Shown here in pieces: positions 1 to 6,005 of a stretch of 12,192 nucleotides of DNA. The translations under genes and the position numbers were made by a program. The notes beneath the pieces were generated by a model that did no database searches, was not told the origin of the DNA, and saw only the letters and a list, made by a program, of their open reading frames with translations. Positions within the stretch are counted from its first letter, which is position 1. Each line of letters starts with the position of its first letter. Origin of the DNA: Propionibacteriaceae bacterium (GTDB lineage Bacteria; Actinomycetota; Actinomycetes; Propionibacteriales; Propionibacteriaceae); assembly GCA_031265725.1 (NCBI GenBank), contig JAISCH010000146.1, positions 1 through 12,192 of the forward strand, in the 5' to 3' direction.

Positions 1-321
1 GTCGCCGGGAGACTCTTCGAAGCCCTGGTCGCGCTGAGCCTGCAAACCTATGCCGGAATCTGTGGCGCGAAGCTCTCCCACTTCCGCACCCGTGACGGCA
101 AGCACGAGGTGGATTTCATCGTCCAGCGCGGACGTCAAGTGGTGGCCATCGAGGTAAAACTGTCAGCCGTAGTGGGTGAAGAAGACGTTCGTCATCTCAA
201 ATGGTTGCGCGAACGCATGGGTCCTAGACTGTCCGCCGCGCTTGTGCTCACCACCGGAGACACTGCCTACCGACGAGCCGATGGCATCGGCGTCGTCCCG
301 GCCTCACTGCTCACCGCCTGA
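1..321 (+). CDS. DUF4143-type ATPase, C-terminal fragment
   Basis: The reading frame is open from base 1 to a TGA at 319-321 and gives the last 106 residues of a protein whose start lies outside the window. The fragment opens with AGRLFEALV and continues through HFRTRDGKHEVDFIV to AIEVKLS. This is the pattern of the C-terminal DUF4143 domain found after an AAA ATPase domain in a large family of predicted ATPases. The E-V-D ... E-V-K spacing resembles a PD-(D/E)XK nuclease-like fold, which is known for this domain. The family's cellular role is mostly unknown; it is often discussed with toxin-antitoxin or mobile regions, but nothing here tests that. The GTG at 109 is only an internal codon. 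The ATPase half (Walker motifs) is not in the window, so its integrity cannot be judged. The assignment of the domain is fairly sure; the function is not. Confidence 0.75.
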   Translation, partial: VAGRLFEALVALSLQTYAGICGAKLSHFRTRDGKHEVDFIVQRGRQVVAIEVKLSAVVGEEDVRHLKWLRERMGPRLSAALVLTTGDTAYRRADGIGVVPASLLTA

Positions 322-371
322 GCCGTCACCGGACCGCTTGATGGAATCCCGCAAACTTTTGCCGACTTGAT

Positions 372-401
372 TTGGCGCTGGCTGGGGTGGTGACGTAGAG
401 T
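372..401 (+). promoter_or_regulatory. Predicted promoter of the rplJ-rplL operon
   Basis: A sigma70-type promoter is suggested by TTGGCG at 372-377 and TAGAGT at 396-401, separated by 18 bp. The -10 box matches TATAAT at four of six positions, including the important first two and the last. Transcription would start near 408, just ahead of the structured leader of rplJ. The site lies 50 bp after the upstream gene's stop codon. It was read by eye and has no experimental support. Confidence 0.5.
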
Positions 402-407
402 TGTCGC

Positions 408-547
408 TGCCGCAGACCGCAGGGACGGCTTGAGAGAGTCGGTAAGACCTGCGCAGGTGAAACGTTAATACTCGATTGAGTTTGCCCGTGTCGCCTGTGC
501 GCACGGGTTTTTCTTTTGGTCGTGCGGTGGAAGATAACCAAAGTGGG
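408..547 (+). ncRNA. L10-type ribosomal protein leader (5' UTR of rplJ)
   Basis: The roughly 140-nt leader in front of rplJ has the hallmarks of actinobacterial L10 leaders. CGCAGG at 418-423 can pair with CCTGCG at 448-453. The 12-nt self-complementary ACCTGCGCAGGT at 447-458 offers a competing fold. A small ACTC/GAGT hairpin sits at 470-481, and an intrinsic terminator follows at 485-517. In the known systems the L10-(L12)4 complex binds this leader when in excess over rRNA and lowers expression of its own operon. The presence of a terminator before the start codon suggests control by transcription attenuation. The fold was judged by eye; a covariance-model search was not possible. Confidence 0.65.
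485..517 (+). terminator. Attenuator (intrinsic terminator) in the rplJ leader
   Basis: CCCGTG at 485-490 pairs with CACGGG at 502-507 across an 11-nt loop, and the stem is followed directly by TTTTTCTTTT at 508-517. It stands 41 nt before the rplJ start codon, so a transcript ending here would not contain rplJ. Its position after the L10-type leader points to regulated premature termination rather than the end of the upstream gene's transcript. Confidence 0.7.
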
Positions 548-553
548 AAGGAG
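548..553 (+). promoter_or_regulatory. Ribosome binding site deciding the rplJ start
   Basis: AAGGAG ends 4 nt before ATG 558. The frame is open further upstream to a GTG at 516, but that codon falls inside or right after the attenuator T-tract and has no Shine-Dalgarno sequence. Translation from 558 gives [13 protein letters not shown], the usual start of actinobacterial L10. Confidence 0.85.
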
Positions 554-557
554 CCAC

Positions 558-1076
558 ATGGCTAGGCCGGACAAGGCTGCTGCCGTCGAGGAGTTGAAGA
601 GTCAATTCAACGATTCCACGGCCGCCGTGCTGACCGAGTATCGCGGACTCACCGTTGCCAACCTCAAGTCTTTACGCAGGTCATTGGGTGAGAACGCCAA
701 CTATGCCATCGCTAAGAACACTCTGACCAAGATCGCCGCCAGACAGGCCGGAATCGACGGGCTGGACGACCAGCTCAGCGGGCCGACCGCGATCGCATTC
801 GTGAAGGGCGACGTAGCCGCCACCGCGAAGGGGCTCAGAGATTTTGCGAAGGGCAACCCGCATCTGGTCATCAAGGGTGGTGTCATGGACGGAAAGGTCC
901 TCGACGCCGATACGGTCAAGAAGTTGGCCGATCTTGAGTCGCGCGAGGTGCTCCTCGCAAAGCTCGCTGGCGCTATGAATGGCAACCTGTCCAAAGCTGT
1001 TGGACTGTTCGCCGCGCCGCTCTCCCAGGCCGCAAGGTTGCTGGGTGCTCTTGAAGATCAACAGAAGGCCGCATAG
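558..1076 (+). CDS. rplJ: 50S ribosomal protein L10
   Basis: The 172-residue product begins [17 protein letters not shown] and contains [19 protein letters not shown] (about residues 27-45) and GPTAIAF (about residues 75-81), which are typical of L10 in Actinomycetota. Length matches the family. L10 forms the base of the ribosomal stalk: its N-terminal part binds 23S rRNA and L11, and its C-terminal helix carries dimers of L7/L12. The alanine- and leucine-rich C-terminal segment ([17 protein letters not shown] onward) fits that helix. The start at 558 is supported by an AAGGAG site and family alignment. The gene is co-transcribed with rplL 18 bp downstream and is preceded by an L10-type leader with attenuator, which indicates autogenous control. 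The gene next upstream encodes a DUF4143 ATPase rather than rplA/rplK. Confidence 0.97.
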   Translation: MARPDKAAAVEELKSQFNDSTAAVLTEYRGLTVANLKSLRRSLGENANYAIAKNTLTKIAARQAGIDGLDDQLSGPTAIAFVKGDVAATAKGLRDFAKGNPHLVIKGGVMDGKVLDADTVKKLADLESREVLLAKLAGAMNGNLSKAVGLFAAPLSQAARLLGALEDQQKAA

Positions 1077-1094
1077 GAAAGACGAGGAAAAATC

Positions 1095-1496
1095 ATGGCA
1101 GCCAAGAAACTGAGCACTGAAGAACTGCTCGACGCATTCAAAGAAATGACCCTTATCGAGTTGAGCGATTTCGTGAAGCTCTTCGAGGAGACCTTCGGAG
1201 TCACCGCCGCTGCTCCGGTTGCGGTCGCCGTCGCCCCTGGCGCCGGTGCCGGTGCTGGAGAAGCCGCCGCTGAGGAAGAGGTGTCCAACGAGGTCGACGT
1301 CGTTCTCGACTCCGCTGGCGACAAGAAGATCCAGGTCATCAAGGAGGTGCGCGCGCTCACCAATCTCGGTCTCAAGGAGGCCAAGGACCTGGTCGAGGCC
1401 GCCCCCAAGGTCATCTTGGAGAAGGTCACCCGCGATGCCGCCAACAAGGCCAAGGAATCCCTTGAGGCCGCAGGCGCGGCAGTCAGCATCAAGTGA
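1095..1496 (+). CDS. rplL: 50S ribosomal protein L7/L12
   Basis: The 133-residue product has the standard layout. An N-terminal dimerisation and L10-binding helical region covers about residues 1-35 ([20 protein letters not shown]). A flexible hinge rich in Ala, Val, Gly and Pro covers about residues 38-58. The globular C-terminal domain follows, with [11 protein letters not shown] and [14 protein letters not shown], the segment that contacts elongation factors. Length is at the upper end of the usual 120-130 residues, explained by the extended Ala/Gly hinge and an acidic EEE stretch. GAGGAAA (1084-1090) lies before ATG 1095. It sits 18 bp after rplJ and before a strong terminator, so the two form a bicistronic operon. 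rpoB does not follow, which is the common arrangement in bacteria. Confidence 0.97.
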   Translation: MAAKKLSTEELLDAFKEMTLIELSDFVKLFEETFGVTAAAPVAVAVAPGAGAGAGEAAAEEEVSNEVDVVLDSAGDKKIQVIKEVRALTNLGLKEAKDLVEAAPKVILEKVTRDAANKAKESLEAAGAAVSIK

Positions 1497-1547
1497 GCTG
1501 AGATTCCGCTGGGCGGGGCGAGCTGATCGACCCGCCGCACGGACAAT

Positions 1548-1581
1548 GAAGTGGCGGTTCCCTTCGGGGAGCCGCCACTTC
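1548..1581 (+). terminator. Intrinsic terminator after rplL
   Basis: A 15-bp stem (1548-1562 with 1567-1581; one G-U pair) closes a TTCG tetraloop with a C-G closing pair, the very stable cUUCGg type. Only CGTTT follows, so the T-tract is short. It lies 51 bp after the rplL stop codon and should end or strongly reduce transcription before the MFS gene. The left end of a palindromic element begins seven bases after the stem and may have split the original T-tract. Confidence 0.85.
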
Positions 1582-1587
1582 CGTTTA

Positions 1588-1746
1588 GAGGTTGCGCCAA
1601 TAGGTTGCTGGTTAAGCGAGCGGCGGGAGAATGGTGTGATGGCCAGGCGGAGGAAAGAGGCGTAGTGGAACCTACGTCGATTGACGACAACGCAGCCAGC
1701 GCGCCATTATCCCGTTGCGAGTCAAGCAAGCTATTGGCGCGACCTC
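1588..1746. repeat. 159-bp imperfect palindrome, MITE-like element
   Basis: The ends are a 16-bp inverted repeat: GAGGTTGCGCCAATAG at 1588-1603 and CTATTGGCGCGACCTC at 1731-1746, differing at one position. TTA flanks it directly on both sides (1585-1587 and 1747-1749). Pairing continues inward: 1605-1609 with 1725-1729 is perfect. Bases 1624-1643 with 1695-1714 give 16 Watson-Crick pairs, two G-T pairs and two mismatches. CGTAG/CTACG (1661-1665 and 1672-1676) forms the apex. No convincing ORF lies inside it. This is the form of a miniature inverted-repeat element with a 3-bp target duplication, inserted just behind the rplL terminator. I do not recognise the family. All three T/G exceptions read as G-U pairs in a plus-strand RNA, so a structured RNA is the main alternative. 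Confidence 0.6.
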
Positions 1747-1758
1747 TTAGGCTAAACT
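1731..1758 (+). promoter_or_regulatory. Possible promoter region of the MFS gene
   Basis: TAAACT at 1753-1758 is an acceptable -10 box, and CTATTG at 1731-1736 lies 16 bp upstream as a weak -35. The better hexamer TTGGCG at 1734-1739 is only 13 bp away, which is too close. Both -35 candidates lie in the right terminal repeat of the palindrome, so an outward promoter made at the element's edge is possible. Evidence is weak; the MFS gene could also be read through from rplL. Confidence 0.25.
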
Positions 1759-1795
1759 AATCCGTTGCTGTTCTGCGCGATGGAAGGACCCCCAA

Positions 1796-3094
1796 ATGAG
1801 TGAGCAGGCAACAGCGGAACTCGCCGCTTCGGGAAGTCCGCTGCCGGCCAATTGGCTGGCGGTGATCGCCTTCATCTGGGGCGGACAGGCTATGTCCATC
1901 ATCACCAGTTACGCGGCTGGCTATGCGGCGATCTGGTATATCACCGAGACCACCGGCTCAGCGATGATGCTCTCCATCGCGGCTATCGTGTCCGTCTTGC
2001 CAACGGGGCTGCTCAGCCCGTTCGGCGGAGTGCTCGCCGACCGTTTCAACCGGCGCACGATCATGTTGGTCTCCGATGCCAGTGTGGGGCTGCTCTCCGC
2101 AGTGCTCGGAGTGATCATCTGGCTCGGACAGACAAATCTGCCCATCATCATGGTGGTGCTCGGAGCACGCGCGATAGCACAGGCATTCCACTCCCCGGCG
2201 ATGACAGCCGCCATGCCGATGCTCGTCCCGGACAAACATCTGCTCCGGATCAACTCACTGAGCCAATTGCTGTGGAGTGTGGCTGGGATCGGGTCTCCGG
2301 TGCTCGGCATCTTCCTCTACACGACGATGGGCCTGGAAGCAGTGATGTTCCTGGACGCCGGGGGAGCGGTGCTGGCCTGTGTCGGGCTGATCCTGGTGTC
2401 GATACCCACCGTGCGGGACGCGGACATGGACGGGAAACACATCTTGGCGAATATGGCAGACGGGTTCCGGGCCATCCAACGCAACCGGGGCTTGTTCACT
2501 CTGATGGGCATCTGCACCGTGGCGATGATCATCTACCTGCCGTTCGGCTCGCTCTTCCCGCTGATGGTCCAACAGCATTTCCACGGCGACGGCTACATGG
2601 CCGCGATGAGCGAGGCGACCTTCGCCGTGGCGATGCTGATCGGATCACTGGTGCTGATGGCCTGGGGCGGTGGCCGCAGACATGTGGTCCTGGTCATCCT
2701 TGCCGGATTCATCTCCGGGCTGGTGGGGCTGTTCAGCGGAATGCTGACTTCGGATATGTTCTGGATATTCCTGGTGCTGACCGCGATTTGGGGATTCGTC
2801 GTCGCCTTCTACGGCGGGCCGCTGATGACGATCATCCAGCGCAATTCATCGAACGAGAAGATGGGCCGGGTGATGGGTCTGTTCAACGCAGTGAGCCTGC
2901 TGGCGTCTCCGATCGGATTGGCCATCGCCGGGGTCGTCGCTGAGGGCACCGGGATAGCGCGCTGGTATTTGATCTCTGGAGTACTGCTCTGTGGAATCTC
3001 AGTCGTCGGGTTGTTCTTCCCAGCGGTGATGGCCTTGGACAGGACTGCAAGCGAAGCGGACAAGACTCCCGACGAAAACGTTGCTCAAAGCTGA
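1796..3094 (+). CDS. MFS drug-efflux transporter, DHA3 type
   Basis: The 432-residue product is an integral membrane protein with about twelve hydrophobic segments and a long central cytoplasmic loop near residues 205-225. Motif A of the major facilitator superfamily appears between TM2 and TM3 as GGVLADRFNRR (residues 77-87). The stretch RAIAQAFHSPAMTAAMPML (125-143) is typical of the DHA3 (MefA/EntS-like) branch, which exports macrolides, siderophores or other amphiphiles by proton antiport. The substrate cannot be told from sequence. GGAAGGA at 1782-1788 sits 7 nt before ATG 1796. The first 20 residues are hydrophilic and cytoplasmic. The gene occupies the place where rpoB often lies. Its 3' end overlaps by 10 bp that of the convergent GNAT gene, so no separate terminator fits between them. 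Confidence 0.85.
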   Translation: MSEQATAELAASGSPLPANWLAVIAFIWGGQAMSIITSYAAGYAAIWYITETTGSAMMLSIAAIVSVLPTGLLSPFGGVLADRFNRRTIMLVSDASVGLLSAVLGVIIWLGQTNLPIIMVVLGARAIAQAFHSPAMTAAMPMLVPDKHLLRINSLSQLLWSVAGIGSPVLGIFLYTTMGLEAVMFLDAGGAVLACVGLILVSIPTVRDADMDGKHILANMADGFRAIQRNRGLFTLMGICTVAMIIYLPFGSLFPLMVQQHFHGDGYMAAMSEATFAVAMLIGSLVLMAWGGGRRHVVLVILAGFISGLVGLFSGMLTSDMFWIFLVLTAIWGFVVAFYGGPLMTIIQRNSSNEKMGRVMGLFNAVSLLASPIGLAIAGVVAEGTGIARWYLISGVLLCGISVVGLFFPAVMALDRTASEADKTPDENVAQS

Positions 3095-4734
3095 GCGCGT
3101 TCCTGCAGCTTGGGATAGTCGGCCAGACTGGGATCGATGGGTGGGAACGCCTCCCGCAAGCCAGTGTCGAAGACCCGTAACAGCGGAAAGACGCTGGCGT
3201 CTAATCGGCCAGGCGTCTCACCAGACAGCCATTCCTGACTGGCCAGTAGCGCCTCCAGCCAGCTCAACCGGGCGAAGAACACCCGGCGCAACGCCTGCTG
3301 GGTGAGCGCGTCGCCACCTTGGGCCATCCGGATGACGCTTTGGTGCAGGTCCAGCCTGACGGCGCTAAGTGTCGCCTCGGCAGTGGAACCCGACGCGTCC
3401 TGAGCGGCGTCGGCATCCAAAACGGAGAGTTCAGCGAGTGCGGCCTCGGGGAGGCTCGGCACCGGCCAATCGGCTGAGTACGGCGTCGGCCTGGCTCCGG
3501 ATGGACGGATGCGTGCCGGGCTGCCGCCCTCGGGCACCGGCTCCAGCCAACCCGCCCGCAGGTCAGCGACGATGGCGGTGGGCGGAATCGCTCCCCATGG
3601 GCCAGTGCTGCCGTCAGCCGGGACTAGCCCGGAAAGGCCGGTGCGGGCGAGCAGTCGCCGGGCGTGGTCCCACAACTGCGGGAAATTCGCCACCGCTCCA
3701 CAGGCCGGGCCGAATCCGGCTCTCCAGCCGAAGTCGTAACTGAGCAGGATGGCGGCCAGGTGGGCGTCGTCAGTCCCCGGCTCCGCGCCGTGCAGGAACT
3801 GACGATGCCGCAGCCGGGCGTTGAGCAGGTCCAGTTTGGCGAAGAAGACTCGAGACGATGCCCGCCCGATTTCCGGCTTGGGGGAGTACAGGACGGTGTA
3901 CGCCCCGGCCCAGAGATCGGTGACGAGTCGTCCGGCCAGTAAGCCGTCAGTCCGCTGGCCGGTGAGACCCTGCTGGTCCAATGCGGCGATGATCGCCGCC
4001 GCCCGTTCGGCAGTCAGATCAGCACTGGGCGGTGTGGTCAGATAGCTTCCACTCTGCTCGAAGCAGCTCGGTGGCAACGTCGGCCAAGCGGAACGATCCG
4101 GTGGGCTGAAGGCGAAGGGGCTGGCGTCCGGCAGCGGTCGCGCAGCAGTCGGGACGATGATCGCCGCATCGCGCGGTAACGGGTCCGGGATGCGGTAGGA
4201 CAGCGTCAGCAACCGTTCCTCGTGCTCACCGACGAAGATGGTCTCGTCCTCGATATGACGGGCGAAGCCGAGCCGGTAGTAGAGCCGGTGCGCCTCGCTC
4301 ATCTGCGGGCTGGAATGTATCTCCACCCGGGCGAAGCCATGCGTGCGGGCCAGCTTCAGGCAGTGCCGCACCAATGCTTCCCCCAACCGCTGCCCCCGGC
4401 CTGCCGGATGCACCGCGAGGATGGAGAAGGTGAAGAAGTCCCGGTCCCAATACTCCAGCCGGGGGGTCAGCACCACGCCGAGAATCCGCTCCGCCGAGGC
4501 GGCGACCCAGATGTGGAACCGGCTGGAGCGCTCCGCCAGCTTGCGCAACCCTTTCTCGTAGTCCGCCGCCACCCAGCAGCCGGTGGTGAAAGCGGACACC
4601 AGCAGCTCCTCTATTTCGGGGTACTCCGTCGGCCAGGCCTGCCGGATTCGCACTCCGAGGTCCAATTCGACATTGCGCGTCCAAGCTGGGGCGGTGTCCT
4701 GGGCTGAGCCAGGCAGTGGGACTTCCAGTGTCAC
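3085..4734 (-). CDS. GNAT acetyltransferase fused to two GST-C-like domains
   Basis: The 549-residue protein starts at GTG 4734 (RBS AAGGGG at 4740-4745, 5 nt upstream), with a 4-bp GTGA overlap with the dipeptidase gene. Residues about 28-182 form a GNAT domain: the beta4-alpha3 acetyl-CoA site is ILAVHPAGRGQRLGEALV (105-122) and the C-terminal motif is AHRLYYRLGF (148-157). A Pro-rich linker follows. Residues about 265-365 (WAGAYTVLY, VFFAKLDLLNARL, FLHG, NFPQLWDHAR) look like the all-helical C-terminal domain of omega/Ecm4-like glutathione transferases. Residues about 455-549 repeat it (VFFARLSWLEALL, WLSG, DYPKLQERA). The repeats 294-359 and 483-548 share about 25 identities without gaps. 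No thioredoxin-fold domain with its CPWA-type motif is seen, so GST catalysis is unlikely. It is the last gene of the peptide operon. The GNAT call is firm; the GST-C call is by pattern memory; the substrate is unknown. Confidence 0.75.
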   Translation of the reverse strand: MTLEVPLPGSAQDTAPAWTRNVELDLGVRIRQAWPTEYPEIEELLVSAFTTGCWVAADYEKGLRKLAERSSRFHIWVAASAERILGVVLTPRLEYWDRDFFTFSILAVHPAGRGQRLGEALVRHCLKLARTHGFARVEIHSSPQMSEAHRLYYRLGFARHIEDETIFVGEHEERLLTLSYRIPDPLPRDAAIIVPTAARPLPDASPFAFSPPDRSAWPTLPPSCFEQSGSYLTTPPSADLTAERAAAIIAALDQQGLTGQRTDGLLAGRLVTDLWAGAYTVLYSPKPEIGRASSRVFFAKLDLLNARLRHRQFLHGAEPGTDDAHLAAILLSYDFGWRAGFGPACGAVANFPQLWDHARRLLARTGLSGLVPADGSTGPWGAIPPTAIVADLRAGWLEPVPEGGSPARIRPSGARPTPYSADWPVPSLPEAALAELSVLDADAAQDASGSTAEATLSAVRLDLHQSVIRMAQGGDALTQQALRRVFFARLSWLEALLASQEWLSGETPGRLDASVFPLLRVFDTGLREAFPPIDPSLADYPKLQERAQL

Positions 4735-5957
4735 GGCAGCCCCTTGAAGAGTGGTTCGCTGGCCGCGTCCTCGGCGGCTTGGACCACCCGTAACACATTC
4801 TCGCCAGTCAGCGCCCGCAAGTCGGCGCGGGACCAGCCGCGTTCAGCCAAAGCCTGCAACAGTCGCGGATACGCGGCCACGTCTGGCAATCCCTCCGGCA
4901 GGCTGGGCGTGCCGTCGAAGTCGGAGCCGATGCCGATGTGCGCTATGCCCGCGACGTCCCGAAGATGCTCGATATGGGCGACCAAGGTGGCGATGGTGAC
5001 AGGTGGGGCCGGATGCGTTTTGGCGTATTCGGCAAACAGCGCGAAGGGGCCACCGGTCGCGGCCGAATTGCTGGCGGCGGCTTGTTCAGCGGTCTGCGCG
5101 GGCTTGGGGGCTGGCTTCCAGAAACTGTCATCCGGTTTCTCGCCCTCGGTTTGGGCCTTGGCCCATTCCAGGGCTTCAACGAACCATTCCCCCCGGTCAG
5201 CGGAGAGGAAGTCGGCCACGAAGGTGGCTTGCACCACGCCCCCGTTGCGGGCCAGCACCTCCAGAACGTCGTCGGGCACATTGCGTGGATGCGCCGACAC
5301 GGCGAAGGCTGAGGAATGGGAGAAAATGACCGGGGCCTTGCTGGCGGCGATCCCGGCCCGTTGGGTGTCCGCCGAAGTGTGGGAGAGGTCCACCAGCACT
5401 CCGATCCGGTTCAATTCGGCCACGATGGCCAAGCCGTCCGCACTGAGTCCGCGAACTCCCGGCTGGTCCGTCGCTGAGTCGGCCCAAGCGGTGTTCTTGC
5501 CGTGGGTCAAGGTCAGATAACGCACTCCCAGTCGGGCCAGGCAGCGCAGCACTCCCAACGATTCGGCAATCGAATGGCCGCCCTCGACGCCGATCAAGGA
5601 GGCGATCTTCCCTTCCTCCCAGGCTGCCCGGATATCAGCAGCGGTGCGGGCGAAACGCAATCGCTGCGGATACTCGGCGCTCAACCGATGGATGGCGTCG
5701 ATCTGCTCCAAAGTGGCGACGACGGCCTCCGGCTCGCTGAGCGTGGCCGGCACCCAAGCCGACCAGAACTGGGCACCGACGCCACCCAGCCGCAATCGCA
5801 CCAAGTCGGTGTGCTGCCCAGGGACTTCCCGATCCAATCCGGCGACGCTGTATCCGGCATTGGCGCGCAACACCGCTGGCAGATCGTTGTGCCCGTCGAT
5901 TATCGGCGTCTTGGCCAATACTTCAGCGACGATCTCGGCTGGGGTTAGATTGGACAT
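4731..5957 (-). CDS. Family M19 dipeptidase (renal dipeptidase-like)
   Basis: The 408-residue product matches the zinc-dependent membrane dipeptidase family. Expected ligands are visible: H23 and D25 in IDGHNDLP, the bridging E125 in GVEGGHS, H193 in VDLSHTS, H214 in IFSHSSA, R225 in HPRNVPDD and D346 in GSDFDG. The active site therefore looks complete. Family members split dipeptides, including Cys-Gly and some with a D-amino acid at the C-terminal position. No signal peptide is seen, so it should act in the cytosol on imported or trimmed peptides. Residues about 265-305 are a low-complexity Ala/Pro/Glu-rich insert in an otherwise ordinary domain. AAGGAG (complement of 5962-5967) stands 4 nt before ATG 5957. 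A 48-nt gap separates it from the ATPase gene, the only real gap in the operon, and its stop overlaps the GNAT start. Confidence 0.93.
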   Translation of the reverse strand: MSNLTPAEIVAEVLAKTPIIDGHNDLPAVLRANAGYSVAGLDREVPGQHTDLVRLRLGGVGAQFWSAWVPATLSEPEAVVATLEQIDAIHRLSAEYPQRLRFARTAADIRAAWEEGKIASLIGVEGGHSIAESLGVLRCLARLGVRYLTLTHGKNTAWADSATDQPGVRGLSADGLAIVAELNRIGVLVDLSHTSADTQRAGIAASKAPVIFSHSSAFAVSAHPRNVPDDVLEVLARNGGVVQATFVADFLSADRGEWFVEALEWAKAQTEGEKPDDSFWKPAPKPAQTAEQAAASNSAATGGPFALFAEYAKTHPAPPVTIATLVAHIEHLRDVAGIAHIGIGSDFDGTPSLPEGLPDVAAYPRLLQALAERGWSRADLRALTGENVLRVVQAAEDAASEPLFKGLP

Positions 5958-6005
5958 TAGGCTCCTTCTTTTTCTATCGATTAGTTCTGCTCAGGTTGGA
6001 TTGGT

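Noticed and set aside
516..557. Upstream GTG start for L10 giving 186 residues
   Set aside because: It has no Shine-Dalgarno sequence, lies in the attenuator T-tract, and adds 14 residues not typical of L10.
1058..1729. 223-residue open frame on the minus strand across rplL
   Set aside because: It is antisense to a certain ribosomal gene, has a Ser/Ala-rich composition that mirrors codon bias, and passes through the terminator and the palindrome. It is a shadow frame.
1852..2943. 363-residue open frame in a second plus-strand frame of the MFS gene
   Set aside because: The Arg/His/Gly-rich translation has no membrane segments or motifs, whereas the overlapping frame is a clear transporter with a good RBS.
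3088..3111. AAGCTG/CAGCTT inverted repeat at the convergent gene ends as a terminator
   Set aside because: Only six pairs with a 12-nt loop and no T-tract on either strand; it lies within the coding ends of both genes.
4744..5520. 258-residue open frame on the plus strand inside the dipeptidase gene
   Set aside because: The Ser/Ala/Thr-rich product is the complement of a well-supported M19 gene, and no RBS is evident.
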